A stretch of DNA of 64,000 bases from Streptomyces sp. V3I8 (GTDB lineage Bacteria; Actinomycetota; Actinomycetes; Streptomycetales; Streptomycetaceae), in contig NZ_JAUSZL010000002.1 in NCBI RefSeq assembly GCF_030817535.1, forward strand, positions 6,138,001-6,202,000, read 5' to 3'. Made by a program: the position numbers and the translations under genes. The number at the start of each line of letters is the position of its first letter. Within the stretch, counting starts at the first letter, position 1. Below, piece by piece: positions 22,223 through 42,600 of this stretch. The notes beneath the pieces are model-generated. The model had not been told where the DNA came from. It saw only the letters and a program-made list of their open reading frames with translations, and did no database searches.

Positions 22223-24216
22223 TCAACCGCGATGTGCCGCAGAGCCGTGGGACGTCACCGACGCGGCGAGGGGACCTGCCGGGGCGATCAGATCCGGGGA
22301 GATGGCCGTGGCGTCGCCCCGGCCCGTCAGCGTCAGCGCCAGGTCGAACTCGGCGAGCAGACACCGCAGTACGTGGTGCACACCGCGGCGCCCGCCGAGC
22401 GCCAGGCCGTACTGGTAGGGCCTGCCGTACAGGACGGCGTCGGCGCCGAGGGCCAGTGCCTTGACGATGTCGCTGCCGGTGCGCACGCCGGAATCCATCA
22501 GCACGGGGACGGAGTCCCCGACGGCAGCCCGCACCGCGGGCAGGCAGTCGAGAGCGGCCATCGTGCCGTCCAGCTGACGTCCGCCGTGGTTGGAGACGAC
22601 GATCCCGTCCGCGCCGTGTGCCAGCGCGAGGCGGGCGTCGTCCGGGTGCAGGATTCCCTTGACGAGGATGGGCAGGCCGGTCAGTTCGCGCAGCCAGGGG
22701 AGCCGGTCCCAGGTGAGGGACGGGTTGCCGGAGATGCTCGCCCAGTGTCCGACGACCGCCGCCGTGTCGGCGCCGGGGGGCAGCGCCGCCCGGAACACGG
22801 GGTCGCTGGTGAAGTTGGCGAGACCGGTGCCGTTCACGAACGGCAGGAAGCCGTGGTCGAGGTCCGCGGGCCGGTAGCCGAAGGCGGGGTTGTCGACGGT
22901 GAGGACCAGAGCCGAGTAGCCGCTCGCCTCGGCCCGGCGGACCAAGGACGTGGCCAGGAGGTCGTCCGAAGGCCAGTAGAGCTGGAACCAGCGAGGTCCG
23001 GGGCCCGCGGCCGCCGCGACCTCCTCCAGACTGTGGGAGGAGAAGGACGACAGGATGAAGGGCAGGCCCGCGTCGGCCGCGCCGCGTACGGCGGCGAGTT
23101 CGCCCTCGGGGTGGACGACGGTCTGGGCGGAGACCGGCGCCAGCAGGACGGGAGCGGACAGCCGCCGGCCCAGGAGGGGAACCGAGAAGTCACGGTGGGT
23201 GACTCCACGCAGCACTCTCGGCACCAGTCGCCACCGGTCGAAGGCCTCGCGGTTGGCGCGACCCGTCGCCCCAGTTCCGGCGTTGCCCGCCACATAGCTG
23301 TACACGGCCGATGGCAGTGCCCTGCGGGCCTCCTCCTCCAGACCCAGCAGGTCGGTGGTGAGCTGGTCCGCGCGGGCGTCAGGGCCCGCCAGGTAGATCT
23401 CCCGCACCAGGTCGGCCGGGACGCCCGCGGTGTGTGCTGCCAGGTCGTCGTGGATGTACCGGGTGAGCAGCTTCGCCACCTCGCAGACGCGTTCCGTCAG
23501 CGCGAAGTGGCCACCGGAGTGGATCTCCACGGAGCGTCCGGCCGTGGTGTGGCGGGTCCAGCCCTGCACCTGTTCGAGACTGTTCTTCGGGTCCGCGGAG
23601 GCGAGCAGCACGGTGAGCGGGGTCGTGAGGGTGGTGTCCTCGGAACACCGGTAGTGGCGCAGCAGCCGGTGGTCCGCGCGCAGCATGCGCAGGATCTCAT
23701 CGAGGAAGTCCGGGTCCTGGAGCAGCGCTTCGGGCACTCCGCCCAGAGTGCGAAGACCGTCCACGAGCACCTCGTCACCGCTCGCGTCGAGGTCGGGCTC
23801 CTCCCAGTCCTGCGACGGCGGACGGGCGGCGGAGACGAACAGCCGGGCCACGCTGGCGTGTTGCTCCAGGAGGCGGGCCGTCTCGAAGGCCGCGAGCGCG
23901 CCCATGCTGTGTCCGAGGAGGAACAGGGGGCGGTCGGCGTACGGGGCAAGAGCGTCGGCCACTCCTGCGGCCAGTGCGGCGATGTCGGCGGCGAAGGGTT
24001 CGGACCTGCGGTTCTCCCGGCCGGGATACTGCACGGCGAGCAGTTCGACGTCCTCGGGCAGCGCCCCCGACAGGCCGGTGAAGGCGTGCGCGGTGCCGGC
24101 CCCGTGCGGGAAGCACACCAGCCGGGCGGAGCTGTGCTGCTTGCGGTGGAAGACCCGTATCCAGCGCGCCTCGTCGCCCTCTGCCGGGGCGGGCGACGAG
24201 GTGGCGTTGCGCTCCG

Positions 24217-24220
<4 letters not shown>
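22223..24220 (-). CDS. Fused type II thioesterase / FMN-dependent alpha-hydroxyacid oxidase
   Basis: 665 aa. Residues about 18-265 are a TEII-like alpha/beta hydrolase: LGHSMG with Ser105, Asp210 in ASADPKN and His238 in SGGHFA. Residues about 296-660 are a glycolate/hydroxymandelate oxidase-type TIM barrel: Y..G..G..T..AN..AF at the start, [16 protein letters not shown], the catalytic [10 protein letters not shown] (His about 545, Arg nearby) and the FMN-phosphate site [21 protein letters not shown]. Both active sites look complete. The ATG overlaps the stop of the upstream PKS gene by four bases (ATGA), so the two are translationally coupled. The simplest reading is that one protein hydrolyses the PKS-bound acyl chain and later oxidises its 2-hydroxy acid to a 2-keto acid for the operon's aminotransferase. 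A role in (hydroxy)phenylglycine supply is an alternative, but no hydroxymandelate synthase is present. Confidence 0.93.
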
Positions 24221-30680
<6,460 letters not shown>

Positions 30681-30684
<4 letters not shown>

Positions 30685-33600
30685 CGTGTCTCTCCATCGC
30701 TTCCGTGCCGGGTCTGATCGATGCGGCCTGCGCCCAGCGCCAGGCGGACCAGTTCATCGGTGGTCATCGTGTCCAGGAGGTTGTCCTCGCCCGGTCCGCC
30801 GGCGCCTTCCGGGCCATCGGCACCGGTGTCCCCGGTGGCGTCCGTCTCGTCGGCCTCGTCCACCTCGTCGGCCAGGGTGGCGGTGAGGCGGTCGGCGAGG
30901 GCGCCGGGGCTGGGATGGTCGAAGACGAGTGTGGGCGGCAGTCGTACACCCGTCACCGAGCTGAGGCGGTTGCGCAGTTCGAGGGAGGTCAGGGAGTCGA
31001 AGCCCAGGTCCTGGAAGCGGCTGCCCGCCGCGACCCGGTTCTGGGCGGCGTGCCCGAGAACGGCCGCCGCCTCGGCCTGTACGGCTTCGAGGACGATGTG
31101 CCGCCGTTCGCTGGGAGCAGCTTCGGCCAGGCGGTCGCGCAGCGTGGCCGCCCGGTCTGCGGCGGGCCGCGCACTCGCCGCCGTGCGCGGGACCGCAGCC
31201 GGGGCGAGGGCCCGCAGGACGGCCGGAGCCGACTTTGCGTCGAGTCCGCTCACATCGAGCCGGGCGGGCACCAGGACGGGGGCGGCGTCCGCGATGGCGG
31301 CGTCGAACAGGGCGAGGCCCTCGTCGACGGGCAGCGCGGCGACACCGGAGCGGGACAGGCGCCGCAGGTCCCCGGCGCCGAGGTCACCGCCCAGACCGCC
31401 CCCGGGGACCGCCGCGGCCTCGTCGGCCCACAGCCCCCATGCCAACGACACGGCGGGCAGCCCTTCGGCACGGCGCCGGTGGGCCAGGGCGTCGAGGAAG
31501 GCGTTGCCCGCCGCGTAGTTGCCCTGACCCGCGGTGCCGAGGATGCCCGCGAGGGAGGAGAACAGAACGAACGCGGACAGCTCCAGATGCCGGGTCAGTT
31601 CGTGCAGATGGACGGCGGCATCGGCCTTGGGCCGCAGGACGGCGTCCAGGCGCCCGGGGGTCAGTCCCTCGACGACGGTGTCGTCGAGGACGCCCGCCGC
31701 GTGCACCACCGCGGTGGGCGGCTGCGTGAGCCCGTCCAGGACGGCGGCCAGCGCGGCACGGTCGGCGGTGTCACAGGCGGTGACGGTCACCTGGACACCC
31801 TTCGACTCGAGCTGACCGACGAACTCTGCGGCGCCCGGGGTGCTCAGCCCGCGCCGCCCGGTGAGCACCAGTTGCCGAACGCCGTACCGCTCCGCCAGGT
31901 GCCGGGCCGTCAGGCGCCCCAGGGAGCCGAGACCGCCGGTGATCAGGACGCGGCTGTGCCGGTCGAACGGGGTGGCGCCGGTGGGACGTGGCGTGTGTGC
32001 GCCCAGCCGAGGAACCAGGAAGGTGCCGTTGCGGATGGCGAGTTGTGGTTCATCCGATGCGGCGGCGGCTACGAGGCCGCGGACGGACTCCGGTCGGCTG
32101 TCGGTGTCGATCAGGGTGAATCGTCCCGGGTGCTCCGACTGGGCGGCACGGACCAGGCCCCACACCGCGGCACGTGCCGGGTCCGGGCGCTCGCCTTCGG
32201 CCGTGACGACCGCGTCCCGGGTGAGCACCACGAGCCGGCTTGCGGAGAACCGCTCGTCGGCCAGCCAGCGCTGCACGACGCCGAGGACGTCCTGGGTGTT
32301 CGTCCCGGTGGGCCCATCGGGTTCGGTGGGCCCACCGGGGGAGTGGGCTGTGCGGTGTGCCGCAGGCCCAGTGGCTCCGCCCGTACCGCCGAAGGCGGCG
32401 GGCGTGCCGGTCGCGGTGGGTCCGCTGTGTGCGGCGGACCCACCGAGTGTGAGGAGGACGACGGCGGGGGCTTCCCCGCCGTCGTCGAGGGAGTGGCTCA
32501 GCTCGTCGAGACGGGCGTGGGCACGCACGGTCACCCCGTCCACCCGGACGGCGTTGCGGAGCTCGTCGCCGTCCGGGCCGACCACGGCCCACGGAGCCGT
32601 CGGAGCGGCGGTGTCGAGCGTCCGGCCGGGCCAGTGCAGGGCGAACAGCGAGGTGGCCTCGACCGGCCCGCCGGTGGAGGGAGTCAGCTCACGCAGCGCG
32701 AGCTCGTCGGAGCCGAGCATCGGCACCCCGCTCCCGTCGGCGACGAGCAGGGAATAGGTGTCGCCGTCGCCGCGCCGCAGGCGCACGCGCAGCGGTCCGC
32801 TGCCGTCGGCGCCGCTGTGCAGCGTCAGGCCGCTCCACGCGAAGGGCACGAGGAGCCGGGGGTCGTCCCCGGCGCCACCGAGCAAGGCGTGCAGGGCGGC
32901 GTCCAGGGCGGCCGGATGCGGCAGGAAACCTTCACCGCCCGCCTCCTCGGGCGGCACGACCTCCGCGTACAGATCGGCTCCGTGGCGCCACAGGGCGCGC
33001 AGTCCCCGGAAGGCGGGCCCGTAGTGGTAGCCCCGCTCCGACAGGCGGGAGTACAGGCCGTCGAGCGGGACCGCAGACGCCTCCCGGGGCGGCCACGAGG
33101 AGAGGTGCGCCGGCTCCCCGGTGCCCGCGGCCCCCAGAGTGCCGGTCGCGTGACGGGTCCACTCGCCTGCCGGCCCGGTGCCGGGGCGGGAGTGAAGAGT
33201 GAGGGAGCGGCTGCCGTCGGCGGCCGGGGCGTCGACCATGAGCTGGACCGCGCAGGTCTGTTCGAGCGTCAGGGGCTGTTCCAGGACGAGCTCGGCCACG
33301 TGGCCCGCACCGGTGCGCCGCGCGGCATGCAGTGCGAGTTCCGCGACGCCCGCGCCGGGCAGCGTCACGGCACCGGCGACCGCGTGGTCCAAGAGCCAGG
33401 GCTGTGCCCGTACATCGAGGGTCCCGGTGTACAGCAGGCCCCGTCCGCCGGCCAGTTCGACACCCTCGTCGAGCACCGGGTGGGCGCGTTCGGCGACGTG
33501 GGCCGCGGGCGTGGCCGGCGCGCTCAGCCAGTACCGCTCGCGCTGGTAGGGGTAGGTGGGCAGGGGCACGGTGCGGCCGCCGCGGAAGAATCCGCTCCAG

Positions 33601-36600
33601 TCGACCTCGGCACCGTCCGCGTAGCTCCGCGCCAGTGCGGTCGTGAAGGTGCGTACTTCGTCGCGGCCCCGGCGCAGCAGTGGCGTCGCGGTGATGCCGT
33701 CGCCCCCGCCGGCCGGCACGAGGGCGGTGAGGACGGCGTCCGGGCCGAGTTCGACGAAGCCGGTGACGCCGTCCTGCGTGAGGGTGTGCAGTGCGTCGGC
33801 GAAGCGGACGGTGGTGCGGAGTTGGCGGACCCAGTATTCGGGGTCGGTGAGTTCTTCGGTGGTTGCGGTGTGTCCGGTGATGTTGGAGATGAGGGGGATG
33901 CGTGGGGGTGTGTAGGTGAGGGTGGTGGCGATGGTGCGGAAGTCGTTGAGGATGCCGTCCATGTGGGGTGAGTGGAAGGCGTGGCTGACTTTGAGGTCGG
34001 TGGTTCTGCGGCCTTTGTTTTTCCAGGTGGTGGCGAGTTCGGTGGCGGCGTCGGTGTCGCCGGTGATGACGGTGGCGGTGGGTCCGTTGACGGCGGCGAG
34101 GTCGAGGCGTCCGGTGTAGGGGGTCAGGGAGTGGCGGATTTCTTCTTCGGTTGCTTCGATTGCTGTCATGGTGCCGCCGGTGGGGGCGGATTGCATGAGG
34201 CGGCCTCGGTGGGCCACGAGGGTGCAGGCGTCGGTGAGGTCGAGGACGCCTGCTGCGTGGGCGGCGGCGATTTCGCCGACGGAGTGGCCCAGGAGTCGGT
34301 CGGGGGTGACGCCGTGGTGTTCGAGGAGCCGGAAGAGCGCGACCTCCACCGCGAACAGGGCAGGCTGCGTGTACCGGGTCTCGTCGAGCAGCGCCGCTTC
34401 CGGGCTGCCCTCATCGGCGAAGACCAGCTCCTTGAGGGAGATGTCAGCGACGGACTCCATGCGGTCGCATATCTCGTCGAAGACCTTCGCGAACACCGGG
34501 AAACGCCCGTACAGTTCACGGCCCATGCCGGGCCGCTGGCTGCCCTGTCCGGTGAAGAGGAACGCGGTACGGGCCGGTGCTGTCGCGCTGCCGGTCACCA
34601 CGTGCGGCGCGTGTTCGCCGCGTCGCAGCGCGTCCAGTCCGGCGAGCAGTTCGGGGCGGTCCGCCGCGAGGACCACGGCCCGGTCCGGCAGGGTGGAGCG
34701 GGACGCGGCCAGGGAGTGGCCGATGTCGAGGTCCGACCGGCCGAGGGCGGTGGCGTCGCCGGACTCGCCCGAGCCGGCGGCAAGGGGACGCAACCGCGCG
34801 GCCTGGGCGCGCAGCGCCTGCGGGCCGCGCGCGGAGATCACCCAGGGCAGCAGGCCGGGGAGACCGGTCTCCCCGGGGGCGGTGGGAATCTCCGGCGCCT
34901 GCTCCAGGACGACATGGGCGTTGGTGCCGCTGACACCGAACGACGACACTCCCGCGCGCCGCGGTCCCCCGCCCGAGGGCCAGGGCCTGGCCTCCGTCAG
35001 GAGTTCCACCGCACCCTCGTCCCAGTCGACGTGGGAGGTCGGCTCGCCGATGTGCAGAGTGCGCGGCAGGATGCCGTGCCGCATCGACTGGACCATCTTG
35101 ACGATGCCGCCGACCCCGGCTGCCGCCTGGGAGTGCCCGATGTTGGACTTCAACGAGCCCAGGTACAGGGGTCGTTCGGCATCCCGGCCTTGTCCGTAGG
35201 TGGCGAGGAGGGCCTGTGCCTCGATGGGGTCGCCGAGGCGGGTGCCGGTGCCGTGCGCCTCGACGGCGTCGACGTCCGAGGGGGAGAGCCCGGCGTGCGC
35301 GAGGGCGTCGAGGATGACCCGCTCCTGCGAGGGGCCGTTGGGCGCGGTGAGCCCGTTGCTCGCGCCGTCCTGGTTGACCGCCGAGCCGCGGACGACCGCC
35401 AGGACCTCGTGGCCGTTGCGGCGCGCGTCGGAGAGCCGCTCCAGGAGCAGCACACCCACACCTTCGCTCCAGGCGGTGCCGTCCGCGGAGTCCGAGAACG
35501 CCTTGCAGCGGCCGTCCGTGGCGAGGCCGCGCTGGCGGCTGAACTCAATGAACGTGCTGGGCGCGGACATGACCGTGACGCCGCCGGCCAGAGCCAGCTC
35601 GCACTCGCCGTTGCGCAGCGCCTGCGCGGCCAGGTGGGTGGCGACGAGCGAGGAGGAGCACGCCGTGTCCACCGTGATCGCGGGGCCCCTGAGACCCAGC
35701 GTGTACGAGACGCGACCGGAGACCACGCTCGGCGAGTTGCCCGTGAACCCGTAGGCCTCCAGGCCCTGCGGGGTGGCCGGAAGCCGCGAGGTGTAGTCGC
35801 TGTACATGACGCCGCAGAACACGCCGGTGCGGGTGCCGTGCAGGGCCGTGGGCGCGATGCCCGCGCTTTCCACGGCCTCCCAGCTGGTCTCCAGCAGGAG
35901 CCGCTGCTGCGGGTCCATTCCCGCGGCCTCACGGGGGCTGATGCCGAAGAACTCGGCGTCGAAGCGGTCCGCGTCGTAGAGGAAGCCGCCGTGCCGTGTG
36001 TACGACTTCCCGGCCTTGTCGGGATCCGGGTCGTAGAGGTTCTCGACGTCCCAGCCGCGGTTCTCCGGGAAGGGGCCGATGGCGTCGGTGCCGTCGGCGA
36101 CGAGCTGCCACAGGTCGTCCGGGGAACGGACGTCGCCCGGGTAGCGGCAGGCCATTCCCACGATCACGATGGGATCGTCCGCCACCGCGGGGACGGGTGC
36201 CGTCGTTCCCCGGGGTGTGTACGGCCCGGAGGAGGTCGTCCGGTCGAGCTGCGCCATGAGGTGGTCGGTCAGGGCCGCCGGGGTGGGATGGTCGAAGACC
36301 ACCGTGGCGGACAGCCCGACCCCCGTGGCCGCGCCGAGACGGCCGCGCAGTTCCAGGCCGGTCAGGGAGTCGAGACCGAGGTCGCGGAAGGCCGCGTCCG
36401 CGGCGAGGACCGAGGCGTCCGGCAGCGCGAGTACGGTGGACACCGTCGTACGGATCAGTTCCGTCACCGCACGCCGGCGCTCGGCCTCCGGAAGTTCGGA
36501 GGTCCGCGCTGCCCAGGAGTCGGTGCCGCCCTCGGCGGTCGTGGTGTGGGCCCGGCGTCGGACCGGAGATGCGAGCGAGCGCAGCAGTGCGGGCACGGTC

Positions 36601-39600
36601 GCGGCAGGGGCACGCAGCGCGGCCGGGTCGAGTTCGACCGGGACGAGCAGCGGTTCGCCCGTGGCCAGAGCCGCGTCGAACAGCTCCATGCCGCGTTCCG
36701 CGGTCAGCGGCAGGACGCCGTTGCGGCCCCACCGGGCGATGTCCGCACCGGAGAGTTCCGCGGCCATGCCGCCTGCCGCGGGGTCCCACAGCCCCCAGGC
36801 GAGCGACGTCGCGGGCAGCCCATGGGCCCTGCGATGCTGTGCCAGCGCATCGACGTGGGCGTTGGCCGCGGCGTAGGCGCCCTGGCCGGGGTTGCCGAGG
36901 AGCCCCGCGATCGAGGAAAACACCACGAACGCGGCCAACGGCATGTGCGTGGTGAGTTCGTGCAGGTGACGAGCGCCGTCGGCCTTGGCGCCGAGCACCC
37001 GGTCGACGGCGTCGGGGCCGAGATTGTCCAAGGTGGCGTCGGCCAGGACGCCCGCGGTGTGCATCACCGCGGTCAGCGGGTGCTCCGGCGGTACGGCGGC
37101 CAGCACCTCGGCGAGGCGTTCGCGGTCGGTGACGTCGCAGGCCACGATCGTGGCCGTGGCGCCCGCCTCGGCCAGTTCCGCCACCAGGCCGGGCGCCCGG
37201 CCGCTACGACTGCACAGCAGCAGGTGCCGTACGCCGTGCCGGTCGGCCAGGTGCCGGGCCACCAGGCTGCCCAGACCACCGGTGCCGCCGGTGATCAGGA
37301 CGGTGCCCTCCGGGGCGAGCGCGGCCACGGTGTGCTGCGGGCCTGGGGTGCGGGTGAGCCGGGGAGTCAGCAGGGTGCCGTCACGCAGGGCCAGCTGGAG
37401 GGCGCCCGTGGTGGCGAAGGCGGCTGCCGTGGCCAGCTGGGCGGGGTCGTCGCCGTCCGTGTCCAGAAGCGCGAAGCGGCCCGGGTGCTCGCTCGCCGCC
37501 GTGCGCAGCAGCCCGTGCGCGGCGGCGGCGGGCAGATCGTGGACGTCCTCGCCGCCCACCGCGACCGCCGCACGGGTGAGGAGCAGGAAGGTCGTCGACC
37601 GCAGGCGCACGTCGGCGAGGCACCGTCGTACGACGGTGAGCATCTCGCGGACCACGGTGCGGGTCGCCGACACCTCATGGAGGCGCTCGTCCGGGGTGCG
37701 GCAGGGCAGTACCAGGACATCGGGGACCGGTTCACCGGCGGAGAGGGCCTCGTCCAGGGCGTCGAGGTTCCGATACGGAACGGCGGGGAGCCCTGCGACA
37801 CGGGCACCGAGTACGGCCCAGAGGCCGGTGGGGCGGGCGCCGGTGGCGGGCATCGAGGCCGACACCGGCTGCCACGCCAGGCGGTGCAGCCCGTCGAGGG
37901 CCGCGCTGCGTGTGGCGATCCGGTCGGCCGGCACCCGGCGCAGTGTCAGGGAGTCGACGGACAGCACGGGCTGCCCGGCCGGGTCGGTGGCGGTCAGGGC
38001 GACGCTCTCACCCTCGCCACGGGCCAGGCGTACCCGCAGCCGGGTGGCCCCCGAGGCGTGCAGGGTGACGCCGCGGTACGAGAACGGCAGACGCAGGTCA
38101 CCGGTGTCTTCGCCGCCCGCGGGCAGCAGCCCGATCAGGAGCGCGTGCTGGGCCGCGTCCAGGAGCGCGGGATGGATGCCGTAGTCGGCGGCCTCCCCGT
38201 GCAGCTCCTCGGGCAGCGCGACCTCCGCGTACAGGTCCGTGCCCGACTGCCAGGCGGCGCGCAGCCCTTGGAAGGCCGGGCCGTAGGCATAGCCCAGATC
38301 GGCCAGACGCTTGTACAGGCCCTCATGGGTGAGGGGGCGGGCACCCGACGGGGGCCAGGTGCCCCGGTCGGCCGCCGCCTGGGCGCCGGTCGGGGCGAGG
38401 ACGCCCGAGGCGTGCCGAATCCACTCGCCCTCGTCCCAGGCTTCTCGGGCCGTCGGAGCCTCCCGGCGCGAGTGGATGGCGACGGAGCATTCGCCCGCCG
38501 CATCGGGGGGGTCCACGGTGATCTGAACCCGGATGCCCTCGTCCGGCAGCAACAGCGGTTCTTCCAGAACCAGCTCACGTAGGCTGCCGCGCCCGGCCCG
38601 GTCGCCCGCGGCGACGGTCAGCTCCACGACGGCCGCTCCGGGCAGCAGCGCGGCCCCTCCGATCACGTGCTGGGCGAGCCAAGGATGCGTGTGCGGCGAG
38701 AGCCGGCCGGCGAGCAGCAGTCCGTCGCCTGCGGCGAGGCTCGTCAGACTGCCGAGCAGCGGGTGACCCGCGGGTGCGAGACCGAGGTCCGCGGCGTTCC
38801 CCGAAGGGACGGGGGTGTCCAGCCAGTAGCGCCGCCGCTGGAAGGCGTAGGTGGGAAGCACGGTCCGCCGGGCGCCGGGGAAGAGCCGTTGCGTGTCCAG
38901 GGCGAAGCCGTGCAGTGCGAGCTGCGCGATGGCGGTGGTGAAGGTGTGCGCCTCGGACCGGTCGGGCCGCAGGACGGCGATCGGCTGCGGCCCGTCCTCG
39001 CCGAGGCAGTCCCGGACCATGGCCGAGAGGACGGGCGCCGGGCCCAGTTCCACGTATGTGGTGACCCGGTCGTCCTGAAGGGTGTGCAGTGCGTCGGCGA
39101 AGCGGACGGTGGTGCGGAGTTGGCGGACCCAGTATTCGGGGTCGGTGAGTTCTTCGGTGGTTGCGGTGTGTCCGGTGATGTTGGAGATGAGGGGGATGCG
39201 TGGGGGTGTGTAGGTGAGGGTGGTGGCGATGGTGCGGAAGTCGTTGAGGATGCCGTCCATGTGGGGTGAGTGGAAGGCGTGGCTGACTTTGAGGTCGGTG
39301 GTTCTGCGGCCTTTGTTTTTCCAGGTGGTGGCGAGTTCGGTGGCGGCGTCGGTGTCGCCGGTGATGACGGTGGCGGTGGGTCCGTTGACGGCGGCGAGGT
39401 CGAGGCGTCCGGTGTAGGGGGTCAGGGAGTGGCGGATTTCTTCTTCGGTTGCTTCGATTGCTGTCATGGTGCCGCCGGTGGGGGCGGATTGCATGAGGCG
39501 GCCTCGGTGGGCCACGAGGGTGCAGGCGTCGGTGAGGTCGAGGACGCCTGCTGCGTGGGCGGCGGCGATTTCGCCGACGGAGTGGCCCAGGAGTCGGTCG

Positions 39601-42600
39601 GGGGTGACGCCGTGGTGTTCGAGGAGCCGGAAGAGCGCGACCTCCACCGCGAACAGGGCAGGCTGCGTGAAGACCGTCCGGTGCAGCGCGGCGGCCTCGG
39701 GGCCGTCCCGGTCCGCCGCGAACACGATGTCCTTGAGGGGCGCCGGCAGGTGCTTGTCGAAGTGGGCGCAGATCTCGTCGAACGCGGCGGCGAACACGGG
39801 CTCGCTGTCGTACAGTTCACGGCCCATGCCGGGCCGCTGACTGCCCTGTCCGGTGAAGAGGAACGCGGTACGGCGTTTGCCCGGCGCGGCCTCCGGGCCC
39901 CGCGTCACGGCGGCGGAGGGCACGCCGTCGGCGAGCGCGGTCAGGCCGTCGAGGAAGCCCTCGCGGTCCTGGGCGACGAGGGCGGCGGTGCGGGCGAAGC
40001 GCGCGGGTGCGCTCGCGAGCGTCAGGCCGACATCGGCCAGGGGAAGCCGTGGATCCGTGTCGACGAAGGCGCGCAGACGCTCGGCCTGACCACGCAGCGC
40101 CTCCTCGGTGCGGCCGGAGAGCAGCCACGGCCCCGGTGCGCCGTCCTCGGCGGGGGCCGGACCGGCGCCGGACTCCTGCGACGCCTGCTCCAGGACGACG
40201 TGGGCGTTGGTGCCGCTGATACCGAACGAGGACACTCCCGCGCGGCGCGGACGGCCGGTCTCGGGCCAGGGCCGCGCCTCGGTCAGCAGCTGGACCGCGC
40301 CGTCGCTCCAGTCGACGTGCGAGGTCGGCTCGTCCAGGTGCAGGCTGCGCGGCAGGGTCCCGTGCCGCATGGCGAGCACCATCTTGATCACTCCGCCGAC
40401 CCCGGCTGCCGCCTGGGAGTGCCCGATGTTGGACTTCAACGAGCCCAGGTACAGGGGTCGTTCGGCATCCCGGCCTTGTCCGTAGGTGGCGAGGAGGGCC
40501 TGTGCCTCGATGGGGTCGCCGAGGCGGGTGCCGGTGCCGTGCGCCTCGACGGCGTCGACGTCCGAGGGGGAGAGCCCGGCGTGCGCCAGGGCGTCGAGGA
40601 TGACCCGCTCCTGAGCCGGACCGCTGGGCGCGGCGAGCCCGTTGCTCGCGCCGTCCTGGTTGACCGCCGAGCCGCGGACGACCGCCAGGACCTCGTGGCC
40701 GTTGCGGCGCGCGTCGGAGAGCCGCTCCAGGAGCAGCACACCCACACCCTCGGCCCAGCCCGTACCGTCGGCGCCCTCGGCGAACGCCTTGCAGCGGCCG
40801 TCCGGCGAAAGTCCTCGCTGACGGCTGAACTCCACGAACATGCCGGGACTCGACATCACCGTCACGCCGCCTGCCACGGCCAGTTCGCAGTCACCCGCGC
40901 GCAGGGCCTGCGCGGCCAGATGCACGGACACCAGGGAAGAGGAGCAGGCGGTGTCCACGGTAACGGCGGGGCCGCGCAGGCCGAAGGTGTACGCGACGCG
41001 GCCCGAGAGCACGCTGGTGAAGTTGCCGGTGAGCAGATATCCGCCGGCTCTGTCGTCCGCTTCGTGCAGCCGCGGCCCGTAATCCTGTGCGAGCGCGCCG
41101 AGGTAGACCCCGGTGCTGCTGTCGCGCAGTGCGGCCGGATCGACTCCGGCCCGCTCCAGGGCCTCCCACACCGACTCCAGGATCAGGCGCTGCTGCGGGT
41201 CCATGCCGAGGGCTTCGCGCGGGCTGATGCCGAAGAACTCGGCGTCGAACTCGTCCGCGTCGTGGAGGAACCCGCCCTGGCGGGTGTACGAGCGGCCGGC
41301 GCGGTCCGGGTCGCTGTCGAAGAGCGAGTCGAGGGGCCAGCCCCGGTTGACGGGGAAGCCGGAGATGACGTCCTTCTCGTCGAGGACGAGCTGGAACAGG
41401 TCCTCAGGGGAGGCCACATCGCCCGGGAAGCGGCAGGCCATGGAGACGATGGCGATGGGCTCGTCCGCATCGCCGCGCAGCCGTGCTGCGGGCGCGGGCG
41501 CAGTGGCGGTGCCGGTGAGCTGCGCGGCAAGGTGCCGGGCGAGCCGCTCCGGGGAGGGATGGTCGAAGAGCAGCGTCAACGGGAGCCGCAGACCGGTGGC
41601 ATCGACCAGGCGGTTGCGCAGCTCGACGGCGCGCACGGAGTCGAGGCCGAGATCCCGGAACGCCCCCGTGCCGTCGAACTCGGTGTCCGCGTCGAACCCC
41701 ATGACCACGGCGGTCTCGGCGCGGACCAGCTCCAGGAGCGAGTCCACGTCCGCCGCCCCGCGGTCGCCGGCCGTCTCCGGTGCGACGTCGGCCGGTGCCT
41801 CGTCGCCCGCCGGAGATTCGTGCGCCGGCAGTTCGGTGAGCGAGGCGTCCGGACCGAACGCGGGCCGCCAGTCCACCGTGGCGCCGCTGGTGTGCAGGCG
41901 CGCCAGCGAGGCGAGGAACCGGGGGGATCCGGGCTTGTTGCGGCGCAGCGACTCCACGACGACCGCGTCCGACTCCAGGTCGTCCAGGGTCTGCTGGAGC
42001 GCCATGGTCATGACCGGGTGCGGGCTGACCTCGATGAAGACCTGGTGATCGGCCTCGAGCGCGCGCACGGAGGCCTCGAACCGCACCGTGCCGCGCAGGT
42101 TGGAGAACCAGTAGTCGGCGTCCAGGGCGCTGGTGTCGAGGAAGTCGCCGGTGACGGTCGAGTGGAACGGCACGCCCGATCTGCGGGGCCGGATCGGCGC
42201 GAGCCCGGTGAGCATCTCCTCGCGCAGCTCCTCGATGTGCGGGGAGTGGGCAGCGAGGTCCACAGGGATCCGCTTGGCCGTCACCCCCTCGGCGGGGAGC
42301 TCTTCGAGCAGGTGGTCGATGACGTCACGGTCGCCGGAGAGGACCACCGACCGCGGCCCGTTGACCGCGGCGACGGCGATCCGGTCCCCCCACGGGGCGA
42401 GCTTCGCCTCCAGGGACTCCAGCGGCGCCGATACGGAGATCATCCCGCCCCGGCCCGCGAGCCGAGCCTGAGCCTTGCTCCACAGGGAGACCACCCTCGC
42501 CCCGTCCGCCAGGGACAGGCCACCGGCCACGACGGCCGCGGAGATCTCGCCGTTGCTGTGCCCGAGCACGGCAGCGGGCCGTACCCCGAAGGACTTCCAC

